Origin: DATLXU01 sp035575515
GTDB taxonomy: Bacteria; Acidobacteriota; Blastocatellia; UBA7656
Reading direction: 5' to 3'
Assembly: GCA_035575515.1 (NCBI GenBank)
Contig: DATLXU010000062.1
Coordinates: 1-64,000 of the forward strand
Length of the DNA stretch: 64,000 nucleotides
Position 1 is the first letter of the stretch. Each line of letters opens with the position of its first letter. Under the pieces are notes generated by a model that was not told the origin of the DNA, searched no databases, and worked only from the letters and a program-made list of their open reading frames with translations. This document shows, piece by piece, positions 36,786 to 45,794 of this stretch. Both the position numbers and the translations under genes were made by a program.

Positions 36786-39137
36786 GTGATCTCACAGACG
36801 ATTTCCCATTATCGCATCATCCGCGGGCTTGGCGCAGGCGGCATGGGCGAAGTCTATCTGGCCGAAGACACGCGACTTGACCGGCAGGTCGCAATCAAAA
36901 TACTTCCGGCTTCTTACCAATACGACCCTGTCCGCCGCACGCGCTTTTTGCAGGAAGCCCGCGCCACGTCCGCGCTGCGCTCGCCCAACATCGTCGCCAT
37001 CTACGACATAGGCGAACACGAAGGCGCAATCTACATCGTGATGGAATATGTCGAGGGCGAAACGCTTTCGCTGAAGCTCAAGCGCGGCCCGCTTCCTGTA
37101 AACGAAGCGATAGAGGTCGCCATGCAAATCGCCGAGGCGCTCACGGAAGCTCACTCGCTTGGCATAACTCACTGCGACATCAAAAGCGCAAACCTTATCG
37201 TCAGCGAGCGCGGCATCGTCAAGATACTCGATTTCGGAATCGCGGAATCCGCAAGGTACGGCGCCGAGCAGAGCGGCGATCATACGCAAAAGCTAGGACA
37301 TGAGACGAACATAAGCCTCGTCGCCGGAACCGTTTCCTATATGTCGCCTGAGCAGGCTTTGGGCCGCGAGGTTGATAATCGCTCGGACATATTTTCGCTC
37401 GGCGTTGTCCTCTACGAGATGCTCACGGGGCGATTGCCGTTCGAGGGCGAAACCGCCATTGAGACTGCGGATAAGATAATTCACGAAGAGCCAGCGCCAA
37501 TCGCTCGATTGAACTACAGCGTGCCGCCGGAGCTTGAGCGCATCACGCGCCGCTGCATGGAAAAAGACCGTGAGCGAAGGTATCAATCAACGCGCGAGCT
37601 GCTGACCGATCTCAGAAATCTCAAGCGCGACAGCGATTCGGCCGCGAGGGCTACGATTGATCTCGCGCGTCAAACGCGGGTCGTGCGCCGCCAGCGCGCC
37701 AGCCGCGTGATTGATTCGCTTGCGATACTGCCGGTGATAAACTTGAGCGGTGACCCTGACACCGAGTATCTATCGGACGGCATCACCGAATCAATAATCA
37801 ATAACCTTTCGCGGCTGCCGCGCCTGCGAGTGATGGCGCGAAGCACTGTCTTTCGCTACAAGACTCGCGCGACTCAATCACTCATCCAACCGTCAGAGCC
37901 GCTCGACCCGATTGATGCAGGTCGCGAGCTTGGCGTGCGCGCCGTGTTGATTGGAAGGCTGCTTCAGCGTGACGACACTTTAATCATCAGGGCCGAGCTT
38001 GTTGATACAAATGACGGCGCGCATCTGTGGGGCGGGCAATTCACTCGCAAAATGAGCGACATCTTCGCGCTCGAAGAAGATATTTCAAAAGAGATTTCTG
38101 AAGCCTTGAAGCTAAAGCTGACGGGCGCGCAAAAGAAACGGCTCGCTCGGCGCTACACGGAAAACACCGAAGCGTATCAGCTTTATCTGAAAGGACGCTA
38201 TCACTGGAACAAGCGAACCGAAGAAGGGATAAAAAAGAGCACGCAGTTTTTCGAGCAAGCTATCAGGCTTGACCCGAACTACACGCTCGCCTATGCGGGA
38301 CTGGCCGACGCCTACAACCTGCTTGCAAGCTACAGCGCGATGCCGCCGCGCACGGCTTTTCTTAGAGCGAAGGCGACGGCGATGAAGGCATTGAAGCTCG
38401 ACGACAAACTGGCCGAAGCGCACACGGCGCTGGCGCACATCAGGTTCTGGTACGAGTGGGACTGGGCGGGCGCGGAGCGCGGGCTGAAGAAATCCATCGA
38501 GTTTAATCGAGGATACGCGACGGCTCACCTGTGGTACTCGCTTCTGCTTGCGGCGACCGAAAGGCTGGAGGAAGCGATTACCGAGAGCCGCAGAGCGCAG
38601 GAGCTTGACCCGCTTTCGGTGGTCACGAACCTGAACGTGGCGAGGATACTTTACTTCGCACGCAGGTATGATGAAGCGATTGAAGCGTGCAGGAAGACGC
38701 TTGAGATGTACCCGACGTTTTTCATCGCACACCGCAGGCTCGGACAGATTTACACCGAGAAGCGAATGTATGAAGAGGCCGAAGCCGCGCTTCAAAAGTC
38801 GAAAGAACTGGCCGAGAATAATTCCGAAACGATTTCGACTGCCGGGTATAACTATGCCGTGTGGGGCCGCGCGCATGAGGCGCGGCGCGAGTTTGATGAA
38901 TTGACGGAGCTGTCGCAGCGGGATTATGTCTCGCCGTACTCGATTGCGAGGATTCATCTCGGATTGGGCGAGTTTGATCTTGCGTTCGAGCATCTGGAGA
39001 AAGCTTTTCAGGAGCGGCACGGCATACTCGTTTATTTGAAGGTTGACCCGATATTCGACTCCGTGCGCCATGACGAGCGATTCATCTCGCTGCTCGAACG
39101 CATAGGCTTGATCGAATCAGCGGCGGCGAACGAGTAG
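36786..39137 (+). CDS. Ser/Thr protein kinase with TolB-like and TPR domains
   Basis: A 783-residue cytoplasmic kinase of a type abundant in Acidobacteriota. The kinase domain is about 8-275: GAGGMG loop, Lys38 in VAIK, HCDIKSANL (129-137), DFG (149-151), SYMSPEQ. The catalytic loop has HCD instead of HRD; Asp131 and Asn are kept. A TolB-like N-terminal module (about 315-435, LAILPVINLSGDPDTEYLSDGI) follows, then seven or so TPRs (about 455-750). Such proteins are thought to sense and relay signals, but their ligands are unknown. The start is GTG at 36786 with AGGTAGAAG just upstream. Confidence 0.9.
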   Translation: MISQTISHYRIIRGLGAGGMGEVYLAEDTRLDRQVAIKILPASYQYDPVRRTRFLQEARATSALRSPNIVAIYDIGEHEGAIYIVMEYVEGETLSLKLKRGPLPVNEAIEVAMQIAEALTEAHSLGITHCDIKSANLIVSERGIVKILDFGIAESARYGAEQSGDHTQKLGHETNISLVAGTVSYMSPEQALGREVDNRSDIFSLGVVLYEMLTGRLPFEGETAIETADKIIHEEPAPIARLNYSVPPELERITRRCMEKDRERRYQSTRELLTDLRNLKRDSDSAARATIDLARQTRVVRRQRASRVIDSLAILPVINLSGDPDTEYLSDGITESIINNLSRLPRLRVMARSTVFRYKTRATQSLIQPSEPLDPIDAGRELGVRAVLIGRLLQRDDTLIIRAELVDTNDGAHLWGGQFTRKMSDIFALEEDISKEISEALKLKLTGAQKKRLARRYTENTEAYQLYLKGRYHWNKRTEEGIKKSTQFFEQAIRLDPNYTLAYAGLADAYNLLASYSAMPPRTAFLRAKATAMKALKLDDKLAEAHTALAHIRFWYEWDWAGAERGLKKSIEFNRGYATAHLWYSLLLAATERLEEAITESRRAQELDPLSVVTNLNVARILYFARRYDEAIEACRKTLEMYPTFFIAHRRLGQIYTEKRMYEEAEAALQKSKELAENNSETISTAGYNYAVWGRAHEARREFDELTELSQRDYVSPYSIARIHLGLGEFDLAFEHLEKAFQERHGILVYLKVDPIFDSVRHDERFISLLERIGLIESAAANE

Positions 39138-39319
39138 TCGCAAGTCTCGTGCTGCGAGCCGTAATGCGAAATTAAGGTGCCTTTGATAACCCAATGCGTT
39201 TTACTTTTTTGATGTAGCATCGCCCTTTCAGGATTTTCTCGCAGTTGATATTGCATGCGACACGAGCTTATAAGTTGTACGAGCCTTCCTGCATCAACTA
39301 TTGTAAGAACATAGAATTT

Positions 39320-41803
39320 ATGAGCGAAACGAGCGGAATAACTGTAACCGCAAGTGAAGAATCGAGCGCGCGCGTCCTGACAGGACTTACTGCCGATGAG
39401 GTTCGAACGCGCATGGCAGCCGGGCAGTACAATAAGCCACCCGCGTCCGCCGCGAAAAGCATTCGCCGAATCATCTTCGACAACGTCGTTTCGGTCTTCA
39501 ACATCATCATCGGACTCATTATCGTTTTTCTTCTCGCGTTCTATATCAAAACGCCGGACGTGCGATTGCTGCTCGACGCCATCGGCGTTATGACCGTCGC
39601 CGTCTTCAACACGGCGATAGCAATCTATCAGGAGATAAAAGCGAAGCTTGCGCTCGATAAAGTCAATATGCTGCTCGCGCGCGAGGTGGCGGTTTTAAGA
39701 GACGGCGTTGTATCCGAGATTCCTCATGACCAGATCGTGATTGATGACGTGATAGTCATGAGGCGCGGCGATCAGGCCGTCGTTGACGGGGCTGTCCTCG
39801 AATCGAATCACATGGAGATTGATGAATCGTTGCTCACGGGCGAATCGGTTCCGATTGAGAAAGAGCCTGACGACCGCGTGCTTTCGGGCAGCTTCTGTCT
39901 GTCGGGCAACGGCTATTATCGCGTCACGCATTTGAGCGGCGAAAGCTACGCATCGAAGCTGACGCGATTGGCGCAGCAACTTAAAGTAAACCTCAGCCCG
40001 TTGCAGAAGAACATCAATCGAATAGTCATCTGGCTATTTGCCGTCGCCGTGCTGCTGTGCGTAATGGAAGGCTCGCGCAGCGCCTACAGCGATCAGCTTG
40101 ATGTTAATTTCGCGCGAAGGCTCGCGACTATTCTCATCGCGCTTGTTCCTCAAGGGCTTGTGCTGATGGCTTCAGTGACATTCGCTATCGGCATCTATCG
40201 CATAAGCAAGGTCGGCGCGCTCGTTCAGGCCTTCAACGCGATAGAGTCGTTCGCCAACGTGCAGGTCATCTGCATGGACAAGACCGGTACGCTCACCCAG
40301 AATCGAATGACCGTCCGCAAAGTGACTGTGCTCGATGACGAATTGTTGCGCGAAGCGGCGGAAGCGATGCTCGGCACTTACGCGAAATTCTCATCCGATA
40401 AGAACGCGACCATCCGCGCGCTCGAAGCCTTCACCCCCAACGACGATGCTGAGATGGTTTATGAGATTCCGTTCAGCTCCGCGCGCAAGATGAGCCTGTT
40501 GAGCATAAGAAGCAATGGGCAGGAAACGGTTTACGCGCTCGGCGCATTTGAGTTGCTCACGGAGCGCAGCAGCGATGATGAACGCGCGAAGGCGCTCGAC
40601 GCTGCAACGGCGGAAAAGCTCGATGTCTATCGCAACCTCCTGTTCGGCGAGGTGACGAACCCTGAAGAGATTAATCCCCATCAAGCCAATATCAGCGCGA
40701 TTCGCGTGAAGCCGCTCTGCATAGTCTCGCTCAGCGACACCGTGCGCGAAGACGTTTGCAACGTCATCAAAGAGTTTGAACCTCGGGGAATCAAATTCAA
40801 AATTCTTTCAGGCGATTCAGCGACATCAATACTCGCAACCTGCCGCGACATCGAATGGAAAGTAAGCCCTGGCGAGATCATAACGGGAGCCGACCTTGAC
40901 GCGATGAACGACGACGAGTTGAAGCAGGTCGTTGACAAGCGAATAGTTTTTGCGCGACTCAGGCCGGAGCATAAGGTGAGAATCGTTCGCGCGCTCAAGG
41001 CGAACAATCTCTACACGGCGATGATAGGCGATGGCGTAAACGACGTTCCGGCCATCAAGCAGGCGAATCTGGGGATGGCTATGGACGAAGGCGCTTCGAT
41101 AACGAAAGAGGTGGCGGACATCATTCTGCTCGGCAATCGCTTCACGCTGCTCCCGGAAGTCTTCAATGAAGGAAAGAAGATAATCAACACGGTCGGCTCG
41201 ATTGCTAGATTATTTTTGACGAAGAATTTCATGGTCATCTACCTGACGCTGTTTTCAGTTTTGCTTGCATGGGATTTCCCGCTCACGCCGCGACGAGTTG
41301 CATTGATTAACATCTTTGCCATCGGATTGCCTGCAATGCTGATTGCGCTTACGAACACGAACACGGGCAGGCACAGGCGATTCGTTCTCGACATGATTTC
41401 GTTTGTCGCCGTTTCGGCTCTCGTAATCGTCCTGGCCGGGTACGCTGGATTCTTTCTCGTTATGAATAAAGGCTCAGAGGCAAGCCGCGAAGCGGCTAGC
41501 ATGGCGATGCTTTCGATTATGATAGTTGCGGCGGTTGCGAACTTTCTGGTAGTCGCGGCAATCGGCGGAAGGAGAAAGCAGGGGTTATACTTTCTCTATG
41601 CAGCTTCCATCCTGGCGGTCTATTTTTTAATCGTCAGAGCGAAGGCTGTGGATGGGCCTGTCGGGCTTGTGAAAACGTTTTATGAAATCCATCCGATGAA
41701 TCAATCTGGATGGTCAACGGTCTTCATCGTGTGCGCTATCAGCGCGCTCGCCCTCGTCGTCGCGCAAAGACTGCGCGCGATGATTTTAGGCAAACAGTCT
41801 TGA
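39320..41803 (+). CDS. P-type ATPase, CtpE-like cation pump
   Basis: An 827-residue membrane pump. The actuator motif TGES (173-176), phosphorylation site DKTGT (Asp320) and hinge GDGVNDVPA are intact. The membrane motif ALVPQGLVLMASVTFAIG before DKTGT is the variant characteristic of the CtpE group, not the CPC motif of heavy-metal pumps. Eight to ten helices are predicted. Mycobacterial CtpE is linked to calcium uptake, so a role in Ca2+ transport is inferred. The ATG at 39320 has only a weak ribosome binding site; the frame is open for 75 bp upstream. The DUF885 gene follows 11 bp after the stop. Confidence 0.88.
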   Translation: MSETSGITVTASEESSARVLTGLTADEVRTRMAAGQYNKPPASAAKSIRRIIFDNVVSVFNIIIGLIIVFLLAFYIKTPDVRLLLDAIGVMTVAVFNTAIAIYQEIKAKLALDKVNMLLAREVAVLRDGVVSEIPHDQIVIDDVIVMRRGDQAVVDGAVLESNHMEIDESLLTGESVPIEKEPDDRVLSGSFCLSGNGYYRVTHLSGESYASKLTRLAQQLKVNLSPLQKNINRIVIWLFAVAVLLCVMEGSRSAYSDQLDVNFARRLATILIALVPQGLVLMASVTFAIGIYRISKVGALVQAFNAIESFANVQVICMDKTGTLTQNRMTVRKVTVLDDELLREAAEAMLGTYAKFSSDKNATIRALEAFTPNDDAEMVYEIPFSSARKMSLLSIRSNGQETVYALGAFELLTERSSDDERAKALDAATAEKLDVYRNLLFGEVTNPEEINPHQANISAIRVKPLCIVSLSDTVREDVCNVIKEFEPRGIKFKILSGDSATSILATCRDIEWKVSPGEIITGADLDAMNDDELKQVVDKRIVFARLRPEHKVRIVRALKANNLYTAMIGDGVNDVPAIKQANLGMAMDEGASITKEVADIILLGNRFTLLPEVFNEGKKIINTVGSIARLFLTKNFMVIYLTLFSVLLAWDFPLTPRRVALINIFAIGLPAMLIALTNTNTGRHRRFVLDMISFVAVSALVIVLAGYAGFFLVMNKGSEASREAASMAMLSIMIVAAVANFLVVAAIGGRRKQGLYFLYAASILAVYFLIVRAKAVDGPVGLVKTFYEIHPMNQSGWSTVFIVCAISALALVVAQRLRAMILGKQS

Positions 41804-41814
41804 AAGGAGAAGAT

Positions 41815-43584
41815 GTGATTCGCAACGCCGCCATTCTTTCATTCATTCTGATGACCGCTTCCACTGTCTTCGCTCAAGTAATTTCATCGAGCGACGCGGC
41901 CCAAAAACTTCACGCGCTGCTTGATGAAGACTGGCAGTGGCAGCTTGAGCAGTATCCTGAAAACGCCACGCTCCTGGGCGACAACCGCTATAACAATCGC
42001 CTGACGAATCTATCGCCTGAAGCAATAGCGCGACGCAAAGCGCACGAGCGCGAGATGCTTGACCGCATACAGAAAATAGATCGTGCGGAGCTTTCGGGTC
42101 AGGACGCGATTTCGTATGACCTGTTCCTGCTCGATAAAAGGCTGAACGTCGAGGGCCAGCGTTTCCCGACGGAGCTTACGCCGATCACGCAGATGGACGG
42201 CGTTCACATCACCTTTGCGCAGCTCGTGACGCAGACGCCTTATCGCAATGTGAAGGATTATGAAGATTACCTCGCGCGACTTGCAGCTTACCCGGAGCAG
42301 CTCGATCAGGTGATTGCGCTGATGAAGCGCGGCATCGAAGCGGGGTGGACGCAGCCCGCTGTGCCGCTTCGCACGGTGCCCTCTCAAATCGAAGGACAGA
42401 TAGTTGACGACCCGACGCGAAGCCCGCTCTTTGCTCCTTTCGCTTCGTTTCCTCAAGATGTGAACGAGCAGGACCGCAAGCGACTTGCCGAGGAAGGCCG
42501 CAAGCGAATCGCTGAGATAATGCCTGCGTTCAAGAAGCTTGACCGGTTCATAAAAGAGGAATATCTGCCCGCAGCGCGCAAAAACGTAGGCGCGTCATCA
42601 CTTCCTGATGGCGAAGCCTTTTATCAATATTCGATTCGCCGCTTCACGACGACGAGCCTGACCGCGCGCGAGATTTACGAAACGGGCAAGCGCGAAGTCG
42701 CGCGCATTCGCACCGAGATGGAAGCTATAATCAAGCAGGTCGGGTTCAAAGGGAGCTTTCAGGATTTTTTGACAATGCTTCGCACTGATCCGCGCTTTTA
42801 TTACACGAAGGCCGAAGACCTCGTAGCCGGATACGCGCTGATTGCGAAGCGGGCCGACGGGAAATTGCCTGAGCTGTTTGCGGAGCTTCCGCGAAATCAA
42901 TATGGCATCCGCGTGATTCCCGATTACGAAGCGCCCGCGCAGACGACGGCTTATTATCAACCCGGCGCTGCGGACGGGTCGCGCGCGGCCGTTTATATGA
43001 TTAACACATACAAGCTGGAGACGCGGCCAAAGTACGAGATGGAATCGCTCACGCTGCACGAAACTGTGCCCGGCCACCATACTCAGATCGCCCGTGCGCA
43101 GGAGCTAAAGGGCTTGCCCGATTTTCGCCGCAACGCGGGATATACGGCTTACGTCGAAGGCTGGGCGCTTTATGCTGAAAGTCTCGGCTCGCAGATGGGA
43201 TTCTATACTGACCCTTATTCAAAGTTCGGGCAGTTGACATATGAGATGTGGCGCGCGTGTCGGCTTGTTGTTGACACCGGCATGCACGCGTTCGGATGGA
43301 GCCGCCAGCAGGCGATTGATTTCATGAAAGAGAACACCGCGAAGACTGAAAACGATATAACGGTTGAGGTCGACCGCTACATTGTGTGGCCCGGCCAGGC
43401 GCTGGCTTACAAGCTCGGCGAGTTGAAGATTAAAGAGCTTCGCGCGCGAGCGAAAAAGGAACTTGGAGAAAAATTCGACGTGAGAAAATTTCATAACGCA
43501 ATTCTGGATGACGGTCCGCTGCCGCTCAATCTGCTTGAGCAGCGGATCGTTGACTGGATAGCGGCGCAAAAGCGAAAGGAGTAG
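41815..43584 (+). CDS. DUF885 family metallopeptidase-like protein
   Basis: A 589-residue secreted protein of the DUF885 family. It has a signal peptide (about 1-20, ending VFAQ), a helical body and the putative zinc site HETVPGHH near residues 448-455, with a downstream Glu-rich helix (YVEGWALYAESLG) that is also conserved. The GTG start at 41815 is chosen because AGGAG lies 5 nt upstream; a longer in-frame extension would overlap the preceding ATPase gene by 94 bp. Members occur widely in soil bacteria, and peptidase activity is inferred from the HEXXH-like motif. The serpin gene starts 1 bp after its stop. Confidence 0.88.
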   Translation: MIRNAAILSFILMTASTVFAQVISSSDAAQKLHALLDEDWQWQLEQYPENATLLGDNRYNNRLTNLSPEAIARRKAHEREMLDRIQKIDRAELSGQDAISYDLFLLDKRLNVEGQRFPTELTPITQMDGVHITFAQLVTQTPYRNVKDYEDYLARLAAYPEQLDQVIALMKRGIEAGWTQPAVPLRTVPSQIEGQIVDDPTRSPLFAPFASFPQDVNEQDRKRLAEEGRKRIAEIMPAFKKLDRFIKEEYLPAARKNVGASSLPDGEAFYQYSIRRFTTTSLTAREIYETGKREVARIRTEMEAIIKQVGFKGSFQDFLTMLRTDPRFYYTKAEDLVAGYALIAKRADGKLPELFAELPRNQYGIRVIPDYEAPAQTTAYYQPGAADGSRAAVYMINTYKLETRPKYEMESLTLHETVPGHHTQIARAQELKGLPDFRRNAGYTAYVEGWALYAESLGSQMGFYTDPYSKFGQLTYEMWRACRLVVDTGMHAFGWSRQQAIDFMKENTAKTENDITVEVDRYIVWPGQALAYKLGELKIKELRARAKKELGEKFDVRKFHNAILDDGPLPLNLLEQRIVDWIAAQKRKE

Positions 43585-43585
43585 T

Positions 43586-44887
43586 ATGAATATACAGGTT
43601 TTTCGTAATAGGGTGATGGGATCGCGCGGGCTTGTGGTTTTTATGATGCTTGCTTTGATTGGCTGCACGAATATCGGCCAGTCGAGCGGCGAGATTAACA
43701 ATAAAGCAAATGCAAACAACTCGGCTATGGAACAGCAACGCTACGAAGCGACAGGCAAAGTTGACCCGCGATTGGTTTCGGCAAACACAAAGTTCGGGTT
43801 CAAGCTCTACGCCGAAATCATCAAGCAGGGCGCAGGCAAGAATGTTTTCGTTTCGCCCTCAAGCGTCGGGCTTTGTTTAGCGATGGCTTACAACGGAGCT
43901 TCGGGCGAAACGCGGCAAGCGATGGCCCGCGCGCTTGAGGCAGAAGGCATGAGCCTTGAGGATTTCAATCGCGCTTATGCGGAACTCAAAGCCGCGCTCC
44001 CATCAACCGATCCGAAAGTGCAGCTTGAAATAGCAAACTCGCTGTGGGCGCGACAGGGGTTGAAGTTCAAGCAGGATTTCATCGCGCGCGACAAGAAGTT
44101 CTTCGATGCGGAAGTCGCAGCCTTGAACTTCGATGACGCGAGCGCGGCGGCGACTATCAATTCATGGGTGAGCAACAAGACGAAAGGCAAGATCGAAAAG
44201 ATTGTTGATCAGATAAGCCCCGACTCGATTCTGTTTCTAATCAACGCGATCTACTTCAAAGGCAAATGGACGAAAGAGTTCGACAGGGCGAAAACCAAAG
44301 AAGACGTTTTCACGACGGCGGCGGGCGCGCAGAAGCGCGTGCCTATGATGACGCAGGCGGGCCGGTTCAATTATTTTGAATCGCCTGAGTTTCAAGCTGT
44401 GAGCCTGCCTTACGGCGACGGGCGCGTGAGCATGTACATCTTCCTTCCGGCCAAAAACGTGAGCCTTGAGCGATTCCATCAGTCGCTTTCAGCCGTGAAC
44501 TGGGAAGAGTGGGTGAAGAAGTTTGAAGAGACAGAAGGCAGCGTGACGCTCCCGCGATTCAAGGTAGAATACGATGTGACGCTCAACGACGCGCTCAAAG
44601 CCTTAGGGATGGGCGTGGCGTTCGATGATAACCGGGCAGATTTTTCCGCGATGATTGAAGACGCAGGCCGCGTCTATATCAGTCAGGTCAAGCACAAGAC
44701 GTTTGCTGAAGTGAATGAAGAGGGAACGGAAGCAGCAGCGGTTACTTCTACCGAGATGCGCACGACATCGGCGCGTCAGCCCGCCAGGACTTTTCGCATG
44801 GTGGTTGATCGCCCGTTCTTCTGCGCGATTCGCGACAACACAACTGGAACAGTTCTGTTTATGGGTTCAATCGCAGACCCGCAATAG
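43586..44887 (+). CDS. Lipoprotein serpin (serine protease inhibitor)
   Basis: A 433-residue serpin with a lipoprotein signal: ALIGC gives Cys27. The serpin fold covers about 60-433, with family motifs NVFVSPSSVGLCLAMAYNGASGETRQAM and LINAIYFKGKW. The hinge EEGTEAAAVTS (378-388) fits inhibitory serpins; by the standard register the scissile pair would be Thr394-Ser395. The end FMGSIADPQ is also typical. It is coupled to the upstream DUF885 peptidase-like gene. As an outer-membrane or surface lipoprotein it may protect the cell from foreign proteases or control its own. The target protease is not predictable from this loop. Confidence 0.92.
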   Translation: MNIQVFRNRVMGSRGLVVFMMLALIGCTNIGQSSGEINNKANANNSAMEQQRYEATGKVDPRLVSANTKFGFKLYAEIIKQGAGKNVFVSPSSVGLCLAMAYNGASGETRQAMARALEAEGMSLEDFNRAYAELKAALPSTDPKVQLEIANSLWARQGLKFKQDFIARDKKFFDAEVAALNFDDASAAATINSWVSNKTKGKIEKIVDQISPDSILFLINAIYFKGKWTKEFDRAKTKEDVFTTAAGAQKRVPMMTQAGRFNYFESPEFQAVSLPYGDGRVSMYIFLPAKNVSLERFHQSLSAVNWEEWVKKFEETEGSVTLPRFKVEYDVTLNDALKALGMGVAFDDNRADFSAMIEDAGRVYISQVKHKTFAEVNEEGTEAAAVTSTEMRTTSARQPARTFRMVVDRPFFCAIRDNTTGTVLFMGSIADPQ

Positions 44888-44904
44888 AGCCTGCTCGATT
44901 GCTT

Positions 44905-45768
44905 ATGCTGAAAAATACCTTCTGCCATATACCGGGCGTCACCGCTCGTTCAGAGCAGCGATTGTGGGCTACGGGCATTCACGATTGGGAAAGTTCGACG
45001 CGCGCGGCAAAACTCCGTGTGCCGCGGAAGGCTAAGGACTATTTCGCGCGTTGCATCGAAGAATCGTTCGAGCATCTCGAAGCGAACAACCCGAATTACT
45101 TCGCCGCCGCGCTTGATTCAAAACATCACTGGCGGATGTTTACAGATTTTCGCCGCTCAATCGCTTATCTCGACATAGAGACTACCGGGCTTGGCTACAA
45201 TGACTCGATCACGACGATTGCCGTTTACGACGGCAAAAACATCTTTCATTACGTGAAGGGGCAGAACCTCGACGATTTCAAATCGGACATCAATCGCTAC
45301 TCGCTCATCGTCACCTACAACGGCAAGTGCTTCGATGTGCCGTTTATCGAACGTTACTTTCGCATAAAACTGAATCACGCGCACATTGATCTGCGTTATG
45401 TCTTGAAGAGTCTCGGCTACACGGGCGGGCTAAAGGGCTGCGAGCAACAGCTTGGGATTGACAGAGGCGGGCTGGCAGGCGTTGACGGATTTTTCGCCGT
45501 CTTGCTGTGGCAGGATTATGTAAGGCACAAAAACGAGAAGGCGTTGCAAACTCTGCTGGCCTACAACGTTCAAGATGTTGTGAATCTGGAAACGCTGCTT
45601 GTCATAGCTTACAACTTGAAATTGAACGAGACGCCGTTCGGCGAAAAGCTCAGATTGTCGCCACCGCAACAGCCCAGACTCCCTTTTCAAGCTGACGCGG
45701 CGACGATTGATAAAATAAAGCGCGCGAATTCATGGCTTATGCCGTCATTCAGAAGCAGGCGCTGGTAA
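44905..45768 (+). CDS. RNase H-fold exonuclease (YprB-like)
   Basis: A 287-residue cytoplasmic protein with a DEDD-type 3'-5' exonuclease domain (about 85-250). Exo I is YLDIETTGL (Asp90, Glu92), Exo II lies in TYNGKCFDVPFI (Asp144) and Exo III in YNVQDVVNLETL (Asp224). The family (RNase_H_2/YprB) acts on nucleic acids, but its substrate is not established. It has a basic C-terminus (SFRSRRW). It follows the serpin by 17 bp, and its end overlaps the upstream frame of the next gene, though not its preferred start. Confidence 0.82.
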   Translation: MLKNTFCHIPGVTARSEQRLWATGIHDWESSTRAAKLRVPRKAKDYFARCIEESFEHLEANNPNYFAAALDSKHHWRMFTDFRRSIAYLDIETTGLGYNDSITTIAVYDGKNIFHYVKGQNLDDFKSDINRYSLIVTYNGKCFDVPFIERYFRIKLNHAHIDLRYVLKSLGYTGGLKGCEQQLGIDRGGLAGVDGFFAVLLWQDYVRHKNEKALQTLLAYNVQDVVNLETLLVIAYNLKLNETPFGEKLRLSPPQQPRLPFQADAATIDKIKRANSWLMPSFRSRRW

Positions 45769-45794
45769 CACCGAAGTTCAAAAGAGCATACGTA

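Noticed and set aside
41710..41814. A longer start for the DUF885 protein
   Set aside because: It would overlap the P-type ATPase gene by 94 bp and adds a basic, non-signal stretch. The GTG at 41815 has AGGAG.
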